Below are positions 1 to 7,958 of a DNA stretch of 64,000 bases, piece after piece. The DNA comes from Bacillota bacterium (GTDB taxonomy: Bacteria > Bacillota > Clostridia > DSM-8532). Where the stretch lies: the NCBI GenBank assembly GCA_022702935.2, contig JAKIML020000070.1, forward strand, positions 1 to 64,000, written 5' to 3'. The position numbers were made by a program, and so were the translations under genes. The first letter of the stretch is position 1, and each line of letters opens with the position of its first letter. Under the pieces are notes generated by a model that saw nothing but the letters and a program-made list of their open reading frames with translations, ran no database searches and was not told the DNA's origin.

Positions 1-482
1 TGAACGGGGCGATCTTCAACGGTGATGAGCTTGGAGTTTCTTTCAGCAATTCTCTTAAGCTCGTTCTCCACGTCCTCGTCAGTGACAACCACCTGGTCCT
101 TTTCAGCCGAAAGGCCCTTATACTCACCCAGCTCAACCTCGGGCTTCACGGTTACAGTAGCCGTAAAGATAAGGCTCTTGCCGCTTCCAATCTGTATAAT
201 GTCAATCTCAGGGCGATCGACGGGCTGAATATCATTTTCATCTATGGCCTTGTCATAGGCATCGGCACAGGCAAAATTAATGGCGTCCTCATAGAGCACC
301 TGTTCGCCATAATAGCGTTCTACAATAGCCCGGGGCGCCTTGCCCTTTCTGAAACCAGGCACATTAAATCTTGACTTGTTCTTGTTGAAAGCCCTGTCCA
401 TGCACTCCTGAAAAACCTCGGCAGCAACTTCGATCTCCAGCTTTACAACATTCTTTTCTACATTTTCAATCTTTACACTCAT
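1..482 (-). CDS. tig: Trigger factor, N-terminal part (cut by window edge)
   Basis: Ribosome-associated chaperone and peptidyl-prolyl isomerase that binds nascent chains at the exit tunnel. The visible 160 residues begin MSVKIENVEKN and contain the ribosome-binding signature GFRKGKAPR around residues 44-52, followed by the start of the domain linking to the PPIase (VELGEYKGL near residue 130). The ATG at 482 is preceded by AGGAGG at a good distance. The C-terminal PPIase and chaperone domains lie beyond base 1. A consensus-like sigma-A promoter sits about 107 bases upstream, so this gene starts its own transcript. Identification is secure from the signature and N-terminal length. Confidence 0.95.
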   Translation of the reverse strand, partial: MSVKIENVEKNVVKLEIEVAAEVFQECMDRAFNKNKSRFNVPGFRKGKAPRAIVERYYGEQVLYEDAINFACADAYDKAIDENDIQPVDRPEIDIIQIGSGKSLIFTATVTVKPEVELGEYKGLSAEKDQVVVTDEDVENELKRIAERNSKLITVEDRPV

Positions 483-588
483 GAGTTTATGTCCTCCTAA
501 ATTATGGTCCCGTACTTCTATTTAGTATTATTTATTGATATTTTCAGGGTGCAGAAAAGGCCTGCCCCATCAATCTATAAACCATTAG

Positions 589-617
589 ATTATATCATAG
601 CCGTTGAATCATGCCAA
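589..617 (-). promoter_or_regulatory. Sigma-A promoter for trigger factor
   Basis: On the minus strand there is TTGGCA at 617-612 and a perfect TATAAT at 594-589, separated by exactly 17 bases. It lies between the end of the phosphoesterase gene (640) and the trigger factor start (482), leaving a leader of roughly 100 bases. Confidence 0.7.
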
Positions 618-639
618 TAGCTAACGGTATAACCCTTTT

Positions 640-1338
640 CTAGCGCAGTTTTATGGGATCGAAGCCGATGAGATTACAGGAGATTAAATGATATTCGACC
701 TCATTGATGCACTCATCCAGCCATGCCTCATTAGCCTTCCCGTGGATATGTCCATAAATACATATTTTTACGCCAAACTCCTCCAAAAGCTGGCCGAAGG
801 CATTGGGCGCATGCTTTTGATCAAAGGGAGGGTAATGCAGCATGGCAATCATCTCGCCTCCGAGCTTTTTCCCTTGCTGCAGGGACAGCTTGAGCCGCTC
901 CAGTTCCCGGTTGAATATTTTCTTGTCCTCGGCCGTAAAATCCTCCTCATCGGGGGATTTCCAGCCCCGGGAGCCGCAAACTGTAAAGTCTCCCACCGTA
1001 ACGGCGTTATTGTGAAGCATGTGCAGGGTTTTATAGCCCTTAAGCTCAAAATGCTGGGAGAACTTGCTCATGGTGCTCCACCAGTAATCGTGATTCCCCT
1101 TGGATAGTATCTTATTCCCAGGCAGCGCCTCAATAAAGGCCAGATCCGGGTCGGCCTCCACAAGATCAATGCCCCATGAGATGTCGCCGGGTATGAGCAC
1201 CCAATCATCCTCTTTCACTTTTCGTTCCCAGTTTTCCCTGATACGTTGGGCATGATTCTCCCAGCGCCCTCCGAAAACATCCATGGGCTTATCGGTCCCA
1301 AAGGACAAATGTAAATCCGATATCGCATAAATGGCCAT
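640..1338 (-). CDS. Metallophosphoesterase (calcineurin-like)
   Basis: Cytosolic phosphohydrolase of the calcineurin-like superfamily; the substrate is unknown. The metal-binding motifs are all present in order: DLH near residue 8, GDISWG near 50, GNHDYWW near 84, H of LHYPP near 165, and GHIHG near 195. The start was taken at the ATG at 1338 rather than the longer frame to 1356, because GGAG lies 9 bases upstream and the fabZ gene ends at 1343. About 232 residues, normal for the single-domain family. It follows fabZ closely and is probably the last gene of the fabZ-containing transcript. Confidence 0.85.
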   Translation of the reverse strand: MAIYAISDLHLSFGTDKPMDVFGGRWENHAQRIRENWERKVKEDDWVLIPGDISWGIDLVEADPDLAFIEALPGNKILSKGNHDYWWSTMSKFSQHFELKGYKTLHMLHNNAVTVGDFTVCGSRGWKSPDEEDFTAEDKKIFNRELERLKLSLQQGKKLGGEMIAMLHYPPFDQKHAPNAFGQLLEEFGVKICIYGHIHGKANEAWLDECINEVEYHLISCNLIGFDPIKLR

Positions 1339-1342
1339 TGAA

Positions 1343-1837
1343 TTACTCCGTTGCATTCATGTCACTGCTGGGATCGACCATGGCAAAGCGAATCACGCCC
1401 TGGGCGGCAATGCTGCCATCTACTGAAGCCTTGACGGCAACCTTGCCCATGCCGCGGCGGAAGGCCAGAAACTCGGCCTCCAGAAAAAGAACGTCCCCGG
1501 GCACCACCTGGCGCCTGAACTTCATTTCCTCTATTCCCGTAAACAGACCCAATTTTCCCTTGTTCTCCTTGAGCAGCAAGCCCCCGGCACAGGCGCACTG
1601 GGCCAATGCCTCCACAATCATGACACCCGGCATGATGGGCTGTTCAGGGAAATGTCCCTGAAAATAGGGCTCGTTAAAGGTCACATTCTTAATGCCCGCC
1701 ACTTTCATCCCCGGCTCAATCTGCGTTAAGCCTTCGGGCGGAAGCAGAACAAGCTTATCCAGCATTAAAAAAGGATAGCGGTGGGGGAGAATTTTTTGGA
1801 TTTCTAAGGCCCCCAGCTCTGTTTTCGGTTGGTCCAC
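1343..1837 (-). CDS. fabZ: 3-hydroxyacyl-ACP dehydratase FabZ
   Basis: Dehydrates 3-hydroxyacyl-ACP to trans-2-enoyl-ACP in type II fatty acid elongation. The hot-dog fold signatures are clear: LPHRYPFLMLD near residue 17, HFPEQPIMPGVMIVEALAQ near residue 62 with the catalytic His, and the paired Glu in VEALAQ. At 164 residues it is slightly longer than the usual 140-150. It starts at GTG (1837) with AAGGAGGG 8 bases upstream. Unusually, no other fatty acid synthesis gene is next to it; neighbours are yebC (upstream) and a phosphoesterase (downstream), so it seems to be a stand-alone copy. Confidence 0.93.
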   Translation of the reverse strand: MDQPKTELGALEIQKILPHRYPFLMLDKLVLLPPEGLTQIEPGMKVAGIKNVTFNEPYFQGHFPEQPIMPGVMIVEALAQCACAGGLLLKENKGKLGLFTGIEEMKFRRQVVPGDVLFLEAEFLAFRRGMGKVAVKASVDGSIAAQGVIRFAMVDPSSDMNATE

Positions 1838-1851
1838 AGCATTAACCCTCC

Positions 1852-2580
1852 TTAATCCTGTTCCCAGTTATGCCATATATTCTGAACATCATCATGATCT
1901 TCTAAACGATCAATGAGCTTCTCCATGTTTTCAATGGCTTCGGCATCGGTGAGCCTGGTATAGGTTTGCGGAATCATGGTGATATCGGCTGACACAAACT
2001 CAAAGCCTTGCTTTTCCAGGGTCTCGCGGACAACCGTGAAGTCGGAAACCTCGGTGAGGATTTCATAGTATTCATCCTCCACAAGAAAATCCGATGCACC
2101 GGCGTCCAGGACTGCAATCATCATCTCGTCGTCATCCATGCCCGCCTTTTTCTCAATGATGATCTGCCCCTTCTTGTCAAACATGAAGGACACGCAGCCG
2201 GTGGTCCCCATATTGCCCCCGAATTTATCAAAGAAATGACGTATATCCCCGGCTGTTCTGTTACGGTTATCGGTCATAACCTCCACAATAACTGCAACAC
2301 CCCCGGGACCATAGCCCTCGTAATTGATGATCTCATAGTTGTCGGCGTTGCCTTCGCCCGCGGCCTTTTTAATGCTTCTCTGGATGGAGTCGTTGGGCAT
2401 ATTGTTGGACTTGGCCTTGGCAATCACGTCCCTGAGCTTCGAGTTGGATGTGGGATCGGGCCCGCCGCTCTTAACGGCCAGTGCAATTTCACGGCCCAAC
2501 TTGGTAAACAGCTTGCCCTTCTGGGCATCGGTTTTCTCCTTTTTGTGCTTAATATTGGCCCATTTGGAATGGCCTGACAT
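1852..2580 (-). CDS. yebC: YebC/PmpR-family protein (TACO1-like)
   Basis: Conserved bacterial protein of about 240 residues, long annotated as a DNA-binding regulator; later work on the family links it to translation of difficult proline stretches. The N-terminus [18 protein letters not shown] is the family hallmark and fixes the start at the ATG at 2580, with AAGGGG upstream, rather than the TTG two codons earlier. Three-domain length (242 residues) is normal, with the central [14 protein letters not shown] stretch near residue 117 also typical. It lies just upstream of fabZ, 14 bases apart. Confidence 0.93.
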   Translation of the reverse strand: MSGHSKWANIKHKKEKTDAQKGKLFTKLGREIALAVKSGGPDPTSNSKLRDVIAKAKSNNMPNDSIQRSIKKAAGEGNADNYEIINYEGYGPGGVAVIVEVMTDNRNRTAGDIRHFFDKFGGNMGTTGCVSFMFDKKGQIIIEKKAGMDDDEMMIAVLDAGASDFLVEDEYYEILTEVSDFTVVRETLEKQGFEFVSADITMIPQTYTRLTDAEAIENMEKLIDRLEDHDDVQNIWHNWEQD

Positions 2581-2606
2581 AATCAAAACACCCCTTAAAT
2601 TTCTTT

Positions 2607-3263
2607 CTATTCGTCTTCTAATACTTTGCCTGATGGATCGAGCCTTACATTTTTATGTCCTATAACCTGGCTCCGGAGAGTACCGCCGGTGATTTCCCGA
2701 ATTTCTTTCTCCAGAAAGTCCCTGCGCTCCTTGGGTACATAGACGGTGAAGGTCACCTCCTCGGCATAATCCGCCCCGGCCAGGATGAACTTCTCATTGA
2801 GCAGCATATTCTGCAATCTTCCAGACAGATGATATTCTATCGGTATTTTCATCTCAAGGCAAGGCTTTACCCAGATCTCCTCTCCATTGTCCAGACTTCC
2901 GGCACAGGCCTTACCATAGGCCCTTACCAGACCGCCGGCCCCCAGCAGAATACCTCCAAAATACCGGGTTACTACCACCACCACATTGGTCAGCTCCCTT
3001 TTCCGGATGACCTCCAGCATGGGCAATCCCGCCGTTCCCTGGGGCTCCCCGTCATCGCTGTAGCGTTGGTACAGGGCACCATCCTCCACCGAATAGGCAT
3101 AGCAATTATGGGTGGCATCCCAGTGTTCCGCCTTGATGGATTGGATAAAATCAATGGCCTCCTGCTCGGTGGAGACGGGTCTGGCCCGCGCAATAAATCG
3201 GGAGCGTTTTTCCTCCAGAAGAAAATAGCCTTCGCTTCGTATGGTTTTATAGCTTTTCAACAT
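2607..3263 (-). CDS. YigZ/IMPACT-family protein
   Basis: YigZ-type protein with an N-terminal UPF0029/IMPACT domain and a C-terminal DUF1949-like domain; the biochemical role is not settled. The family signatures are visible: HNCYAY near residue 54, [13 protein letters not shown] near residue 70 and [18 protein letters not shown] near residue 100. 218 residues, normal length. It is followed 27 bases later by yebC, suggesting co-transcription of yigZ-yebC-fabZ-phosphoesterase. Start chosen at the ATG beginning MLKSYKTI, after which the first conserved residues follow directly. Confidence 0.88.
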   Translation of the reverse strand: MLKSYKTIRSEGYFLLEEKRSRFIARARPVSTEQEAIDFIQSIKAEHWDATHNCYAYSVEDGALYQRYSDDGEPQGTAGLPMLEVIRKRELTNVVVVVTRYFGGILLGAGGLVRAYGKACAGSLDNGEEIWVKPCLEMKIPIEYHLSGRLQNMLLNEKFILAGADYAEEVTFTVYVPKERRDFLEKEIREITGGTLRSQVIGHKNVRLDPSGKVLEDE

Positions 3264-3288
3264 CTACCCTCATTTAACAAAAATGCAT

Positions 3289-3318
3289 AAGAAAAAGGAT
3301 GACTTTGGGTCATCCTTC
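3289..3318 (-). terminator. Rho-independent terminator after the Nudix gene
   Basis: Nine-base perfect stem (AAGGATGAC with GTCATCCTT, 3295-3303 and 3309-3317) with a 5-base loop and, on the minus strand, a short T-run. It lies between the Nudix gene stop (3373) and the yigZ start (3263), which suggests yigZ has its own promoter. Confidence 0.75.
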
Positions 3319-3372
3319 ATTTTATCAGATTATTGAAAACTGTGCAAAACAGGCTAAAAGCTTTGCCCGTCC

Positions 3373-3804
3373 TTAAAACTCCGGAACCGTTCCCTTCTTT
3401 TCGCAGAGCTTTTTATAGGACTGGAGCACCAAGGATTTGTCCTGGCTGTAGGTGATCATTTCAAGGGCTTCAGGAATGGCGAAAAAGCCGGCCTGCTTGA
3501 ACTTCTCAGGCTCGGAAATGGTGTAGGTATCCTCCTGGGTCTCCATGATGTACCAGGCTATACGATTGCAGACAGGCATCTGGCGCGTCACCGAGTAAAA
3601 CTCATAATAGGTTCTACCGGCCTGCTCCACAATGGTTCCCTTGATACCGGCCTCCTCGTATACTCTGCGGAGGGCAGCATCCTGAGGACGTTCTTCGGTT
3701 TTTATTAACCCCTTTGGCATGACCCACTCATTTTTCTCATTGAGCAGGAGAAACACCTTCTGTTTATAGAAGACCACGCCACCGGCACAATCTCGTAGAA
3801 GCAT
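3373..3804 (-). CDS. Nudix hydrolase with an altered Nudix box
   Basis: Hydrolyses a nucleoside diphosphate linked to another moiety; substrate unknown. A Nudix box is visible around residues 32-54, from the Gly of GLIKTEE to YEEAGI. The expected REUxEE core reads RRVYEE, so the first catalytic Glu is replaced by Arg while the last two metal-binding Glu remain. 143 residues, normal for a small single-domain Nudix protein. The start at 3804 has GGGAG 7 bases upstream. Upstream lies a small unrecognised gene; downstream is a strong terminator. Whether the protein is fully active cannot be told from sequence. Confidence 0.85.
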   Translation of the reverse strand: MLLRDCAGGVVFYKQKVFLLLNEKNEWVMPKGLIKTEERPQDAALRRVYEEAGIKGTIVEQAGRTYYEFYSVTRQMPVCNRIAWYIMETQEDTYTISEPEKFKQAGFFAIPEALEMITYSQDKSLVLQSYKKLCEKKGTVPEF

Positions 3805-4013
3805 TGCTTAACTCCCTTCCATCTCCTTTGGTGCAGCACTGATTGCACGACAGGCTATTTCTTTGCACAAAAAAAGGCACTGTTATGTATTTATGAAAAA
3901 TCATTGCTTCAAACTCGTGCCCCCAGCTCATATCATATGAACTGATTGAAAATATATCTAAAAGGAGGAACAAGATCATTGGTATGTTAATTATTTACCA
4001 AAGAAACAGATTC

Positions 4014-4214
4014 TTAAAACAAATTTTTTAAAATATCCTTTTTCAGGTTGGTGGATTCCGGCATCATTCCATATTCATTACAGAATGATGCCGCTATCCG
4101 TGCATTAACTTCATCCATATGATCGGGCAGAACCTGTGATGAGTAGCGCTCAATAACCTTAATATCCTGCAGAGAAAGCTTGCTGCGGTTCTCCGTGTTC
4201 CATTTGGTATTCAT
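4014..4214 (-). CDS. Small hypothetical protein (66 residues)
   Basis: Not recognised. The ATG at 4214 has GGGGTG about 7 bases upstream, a better start than the in-frame ATG at 4223. The product is soluble, begins MNTKWNTENRSK and contains a segment VNARIAASFCNEYGMMPE; no signal peptide or membrane segment is evident. It lies between hpf (which ends at 4366) and the Nudix gene, on the same strand. Length and ribosome binding site support a real gene, but no family resemblance was found. Confidence 0.45.
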   Translation of the reverse strand: MNTKWNTENRSKLSLQDIKVIERYSSQVLPDHMDEVNARIAASFCNEYGMMPESTNLKKDILKNLF

Positions 4215-4365
4215 TGGCCACACCCCATTACACCATACTTAAAAATTCTTTTGGACAAAATCCAAACTACAACATCTTATGCAGGGCACAAGCAGTATAG
4301 TAGACAAATCTTCAACAAGATGCGGCGCTTAAGGTTACTGCTCATCAAGGTTCAACCAATCAATT

Positions 4366-4896
4366 TTAAGCCTCGGGCTCTATTAAACCGTAATGGCCGT
4401 CCTTTCTCTTGTAGACCACATTGACCATCTCGGTTTCGGAATTAATAAAGACAAAGAAGCTATGGCCCAGAAGGTTCATCTGGAGAATGGCTTCCTCCAC
4501 ATTCATGGGCTTTAAGGGGAACCGCTTGGTCTTTACAACCCCATAGTCCTCATCCTCATCAATATTCTCCTGGATATCAAAGTTCTCGGGAACAAAGGCC
4601 TCCTGGTGGATCTTTCTGCCCAGCTTGGTCTTGTGCTTTCTGATTTGTCTTTCAAGCTTTTCGACGACCAGATCTATGGCCGCATACATATCACTACTCT
4701 CTTCCTCGGCACGGATGATGGTTCCGCTGGAATAGATGGCAGCTTCAAAACTGGAACGATCCTTTTCAACCTTAAAGGTTAAAACGGCTTCGGCTTCAGG
4801 CTTAAAGAATTTATCAAACTTTCCTATTTTCTTTTCTGCCTTTTCTTGCATAGCCTTTGTGACACTGATATTCTTGCCTTTGACGATGAACTTCAT
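4366..4896 (-). CDS. hpf: Long-form ribosome hibernation-promoting factor
   Basis: Long HPF pairs 70S ribosomes into inactive 100S dimers in stationary phase. The N-terminal S30AE domain spans residues 1-100 (MKFIVKGKNISVTKAMQEK, ending KHKTKLGRK), and the C-terminal dimerisation domain lies around 115-175 (VVKTKRFPLKPMNVEEAI, LGHSFFVFIN). 176 residues, the normal long form. The ATG at 4896 has AGAGGGG 8 bases upstream; the longer frame to 4917 has no such support. In B. subtilis hpf follows fliT in the flagellar cluster; here it is about 12 kb away. A cluster of DnaA boxes lies directly upstream. Confidence 0.93.
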   Translation of the reverse strand: MKFIVKGKNISVTKAMQEKAEKKIGKFDKFFKPEAEAVLTFKVEKDRSSFEAAIYSSGTIIRAEEESSDMYAAIDLVVEKLERQIRKHKTKLGRKIHQEAFVPENFDIQENIDEDEDYGVVKTKRFPLKPMNVEEAILQMNLLGHSFFVFINSETEMVNVVYKRKDGHYGLIEPEA

Positions 4897-4976
4897 AGAA
4901 ACAACCCCTCTCAACAAAGGAATTTAGGTTTTGTATTTTGATATTACCCATATAAATCCTTTCTCAACCAATGAAG

Positions 4977-5051
4977 TTATCCACAGAACAGCGAGACATC
5001 CTTCCACAGGGTGGGGTAAAGTGTGGATAATTTTGTGGATAATGTGGAAAA
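4977..5051. promoter_or_regulatory. Cluster of four DnaA boxes upstream of hpf
   Basis: Within 75 bases there are three perfect TTATCCACA boxes: 4977-4985 on the plus strand, and 5022-5030 and 5034-5042 on the minus strand. A fourth, TTTTCCACA, lies at 5043-5051 on the minus strand, directly abutting the third. All are intergenic, upstream of hpf and just past the terminator of the CAP-protein gene. Such clusters are known elsewhere as DnaA titration or regulatory sites; the role here is inference. No dnaA or dnaN gene is nearby, so an origin is unlikely. Confidence 0.75.
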
Positions 5052-5091
5052 CCCGCACCACAAAAGGGTAATTTCCCTTTCATGATGCGGG
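5048..5091 (-). terminator. Terminator after the SH3-CAP protein gene
   Basis: On the minus strand a 17-pair stem (5091-5075 with 5068-5052, all paired if G-U is allowed) with a 6-base loop is followed by TTTT. It lies 34 bases after the stop at 5126. The T-run overlaps the last DnaA box. Confidence 0.85.
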
Positions 5092-5125
5092 TGACTTACG
5101 CATTGCCTGGCTTTTAGACTGGGGA

Positions 5126-5929
5126 TTATTTGCGTATAAACATCTGGACGAAGATATAACCGTATTTATTGCTCTTGTAGATACCAATACCGGTTGCGTT
5201 GTAATTGCCGTTAAGAATGTTGGCGCGATGACCTTCGGAATTCATCCATGAGGTGACGGCGCCCTGAATGGTGGAGTTTCCTGCAATGTTTTCCGCAGCC
5301 GACTTAAAGGTGATGCCGAATTGTCTCATCATATCAAAGGGAGAGCCATAGGTGGGCGAATAATGTGAGAAGTAATTGTTCTGCACCATATCCTTGGCCT
5401 TAAGCCTTGCCACATTCATGAGCTCGGCATCGGCTTGAAGGGGTGCCAGGTTATGATTGGCTCTTTCCTTGTTGATAAGATCCAGAAGGGTTCTTTCCTC
5501 CTGACTTAAATCCCCGCTGGGCTGCTGAGGGGTTGTCGAGGGTGATGGATTGGGGTTGGGATTAGGATTGGGGTTTGCCGGTGCATTGCCTGAAGGGGCT
5601 GGCGTAGCGGTTGTCTTGGGCAAATTGGCGGGATTAGCCAGATAGGCTTTGTATACGCAACCTACCATGCCGGTATCGGGATCAAACACCGCATACCAGT
5701 CGCCGATTTGGGCCAAAACATTTACCCACTTGTTCTTTTTGAAGACACCGATAATGTCATTGTTCATTGAAGGACCGTTACGAAGATTCAACTCGTTTGC
5801 GGTCACTACTCCACTGATGAAATTGACTCTTTCAAAGGTCTGAGCAGCTTCGGCCGTACTGCCCTTAAGGCTGACAAGGGTCAGCGCAAAGAAAACCACA
5901 AGTGACGCAGCCAAAATACGTCTTTTCAT
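5126..5929 (-). CDS. Secreted SH3b-CAP domain protein (YkwD-like)
   Basis: Exported protein of 267 residues. A signal peptide spans residues 1-28 (ending AEAA). A bacterial SH3 domain follows around 40-97 (NELNLRNGPS, GDWYAVF), then a Pro-Asn rich linker with repeated NP pairs near 115-135, and a C-terminal CAP/SCP domain from about 145 to the end with HYSPTYGSPFDMM, AENIAGN and GHRANILNGNY motifs. Proteins with this architecture are common in spore-forming Firmicutes and some occur in spore or cell-wall layers; the molecular function is unknown. AGGGAG lies just upstream of the ATG. It is a single-gene unit bounded by terminators. Confidence 0.9.
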   Translation of the reverse strand: MKRRILAASLVVFFALTLVSLKGSTAEAAQTFERVNFISGVVTANELNLRNGPSMNNDIIGVFKKNKWVNVLAQIGDWYAVFDPDTGMVGCVYKAYLANPANLPKTTATPAPSGNAPANPNPNPNPNPSPSTTPQQPSGDLSQEERTLLDLINKERANHNLAPLQADAELMNVARLKAKDMVQNNYFSHYSPTYGSPFDMMRQFGITFKSAAENIAGNSTIQGAVTSWMNSEGHRANILNGNYNATGIGIYKSNKYGYIFVQMFIRK

Positions 5930-5998
5930 ACTCTCCCTCCAATGTCTGAATTTGATTTCTTACGTAGTATTCTCTTTTTTGTCAGGAATTATTTGATG

Positions 5999-6034
5999 AA
6001 AAAAAGACAACACGTTCCTTTCGGTAGTGTTGCC
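5999..6034 (-). terminator. Terminator after hslO
   Basis: Minus-strand hairpin with an 8-pair stem (GGCAACAC with GTGTTGTC, one G-T pair) and a run of seven T. It follows the hslO stop at 6076 by about 40 bases. Confidence 0.85.
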
Positions 6035-6075
6035 TTATTATGTGATTTTATAAGTTATGGCACAACTTTTTCTTG

Positions 6076-6987
6076 CTATGCTTCCTCGTTATCTTCCTCA
6101 GTGTCGGTCTGGACCGCCACATTCAGCAGACTCATAAGCTCGTTTCTGGAAAAATGGTATTTCTTGTTGCAGAAATGGCATACCAGCTCGGCGCCCTTTT
6201 CGTCACCGGCGATTTCTTCAAGATCCTTTTTCCCGATGCTAATCAGATTCCGCTCCATCCTCTCCCTGGAGCAGTTGCACTGATAACTCACTGGGCAGGT
6301 ATCAAAGAGCTCCACAGTCCCATCGGGGAAAATGCTCTTGATAATATCCTCAGGGGTCTTCCCCTGGTGAATGAGGGTGGTAATGGGCAGTAAACCGGCA
6401 ATGCCCTTCTCCACAATATCAATGACCTCATCCTTGGCATCGGGCATGAGCTGAAGGAAATAGCCTCCTGCAGCCTCCACCTTGCCCCCTGCCCCAATGA
6501 GCACGCCAAGATTCATGACCGTGGGCGTTTGCTCGGAGTAGGCGTAGTAATAGGTCAAATCCTCGGCAATCTCGCCCGATACCAGATCAACATAGCCGAT
6601 ATAGGGCTCCTTGAGGCCAATGTCCTTAATCACATTCAGGCGGCCCGCTCCCACGGCAGAACGGATATCAAACTTGCCCATATCATTTAAGGGAACATCA
6701 AAATGAGGATTATAGGCATAGCCCTTAACCCCTGCGTTGGCATCGGTCACCACAACCAAGCCGCCAATGGGGCCGTCTCCCTTAATCTGAATGGTTATGG
6801 AATGCTTGTCGCTTTTCAGGGTCTGGCTCATCAGGGCTGCCCCTGTAAGAAGCCTTCCCAGCGCCACAGTGGGCGTGGGATACATCTGATGAAGTTCCCG
6901 TGCCTTATCCACAGTCCCTGTGGTGATGGCTGCGTAGATTCGTACCTGACCCGACAGGGCCATGGCCTTGGCTATATAGTCCTGCAA
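6076..6987 (-). CDS. hslO: Redox-regulated chaperone Hsp33
   Basis: Cytosolic holdase chaperone activated by oxidation. The four zinc-binding cysteines that act as the redox switch are present near the C-terminus: CNC at about residue 237-239 and CHFC at about 270-273. The N-terminal substrate-binding domain is normal (GRLLTGAALMSQTLK near residue 43, KGDGPIGG near 68). 303 residues, typical. The start is a TTG at 6987 with AAAGGAG 9 bases upstream; no ATG fits. It follows the phospholipase C-like gene by 6 bases, so the two are probably co-transcribed. Confidence 0.95.
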   Translation of the reverse strand: MQDYIAKAMALSGQVRIYAAITTGTVDKARELHQMYPTPTVALGRLLTGAALMSQTLKSDKHSITIQIKGDGPIGGLVVVTDANAGVKGYAYNPHFDVPLNDMGKFDIRSAVGAGRLNVIKDIGLKEPYIGYVDLVSGEIAEDLTYYYAYSEQTPTVMNLGVLIGAGGKVEAAGGYFLQLMPDAKDEVIDIVEKGIAGLLPITTLIHQGKTPEDIIKSIFPDGTVELFDTCPVSYQCNCSRERMERNLISIGKKDLEEIAGDEKGAELVCHFCNKKYHFSRNELMSLLNVAVQTDTEEDNEEA

Positions 6988-6993
6988 TGAAAT

Positions 6994-7947
6994 TCACTCC
7001 TTTGCTTCATAAACACAGGGTATCCCTGTATCATAGCTTAAATCCGGGAAGAGATCCTCGATGTCCTCTCCTTTGAACAACCGCGCGAACAGGGTGTTCA
7101 GGTGAATGGCCGCCGTATCGGCAGCCTCTGAAAGAATCTCATCCACCGAGGCATTCCATGCCTCTCCTGTAAAAGGATTGGTCCAGGTCCGCCTTTTTCT
7201 GTTGGCCCAGTCAATGGTGGGGTCATTAACCTCCTGATAGGGGGCCTTGGGCGGCTTGACGCCCCCTCCTGTCAGGCCGTCAATCCAGGAAATCATGGCC
7301 TTTTTCCATCCCCTGGGATCATAGAGCAAGTCATGGCCCCGATATACGTCAATCAATATGTTATTGAGCTCTCTTTCCTCGGCTTCTATACCATAAAGCT
7401 CTGAAAAAGCCGAAGAAAGAAATTCGGCAATGGTTTTGGGCCAATGTCGGCCAATATCAATGAGCTTTCTGGTCTTAACCCGATAGGCCGAGACCCCTTT
7501 GATTTCCTTCCAGAGAAGGACATCCAGGGACATCTCCACCTGCTGATGGGTGGCCTGGCGGGGCGTTCCGTCCATGCCCCATATCCAGTGATCGGTTGCC
7601 CAATACACATAGGGGTGGAGCATGCGATCCAGGGTGAAATGGCAGATGTATCCGGAAAGATAAATGGCCAGATCCATCCAGCCCTTATCATAGGACACAT
7701 TCTTAAGCCTTTTGAAGCCATGATACAAAAAGGCACCGGTATGCTGCCGATGCTGTACATGACCCAGTCCCGTCAAAGGCCCTTTTCCCGACAGGGGAAG
7801 CACCTTATAGAAAAATAAGGGATCCGGGCCCTGGGCACCCAGATAATAAAGAGCGCGTTTGTGCATAACGCCCTCGAGTATTCTTCGACTTTCCAGTCTC
7901 TCCATGACGCTGTCGGCCAGGAGAATATGCGTTAAGAAATCAGCCAT
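6994..7947 (-). CDS. Zinc-dependent phospholipase C-like protein
   Basis: Belongs to the zinc-dependent phospholipase C/S1-P1 nuclease-like family found in many clostridia. Metal-ligand histidines are in place: H7 in ADFLTHILLAD, HVQHRQHTG near residue 66, HFTLDRMLHPYVYW near 104. 317 residues with no signal peptide, which differs from secreted alpha-toxin-type enzymes and points to an intracellular role. Substrate unknown. The ATG at 7947 has GAGGAA upstream. It lies between wecB and hslO on the same strand with short gaps. Confidence 0.8.
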   Translation of the reverse strand: MADFLTHILLADSVMERLESRRILEGVMHKRALYYLGAQGPDPLFFYKVLPLSGKGPLTGLGHVQHRQHTGAFLYHGFKRLKNVSYDKGWMDLAIYLSGYICHFTLDRMLHPYVYWATDHWIWGMDGTPRQATHQQVEMSLDVLLWKEIKGVSAYRVKTRKLIDIGRHWPKTIAEFLSSAFSELYGIEAEERELNNILIDVYRGHDLLYDPRGWKKAMISWIDGLTGGGVKPPKAPYQEVNDPTIDWANRKRRTWTNPFTGEAWNASVDEILSEAADTAAIHLNTLFARLFKGEDIEDLFPDLSYDTGIPCVYEAKE

Positions 7948-7958
7948 AGATTCCTCAT

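Noticed and set aside
3764-3979. 71-residue frame overlapping the Nudix gene start
   Set aside because: No ribosome binding site, overlaps a real gene in another frame, no recognisable protein.
4977-5051. DnaA-box cluster as a replication origin
   Set aside because: No dnaA, dnaN, rpmH or an AT-rich unwinding element is near; kept only as a DnaA-box cluster.
5530-5585. Short repeats in the CAP-protein linker as a CRISPR-like array
   Set aside because: They encode a Pro-Asn linker in frame; no spacers.
6905-6913. TTATCCACA inside hslO
   Set aside because: A single box in coding sequence, likely chance, not grouped with others.
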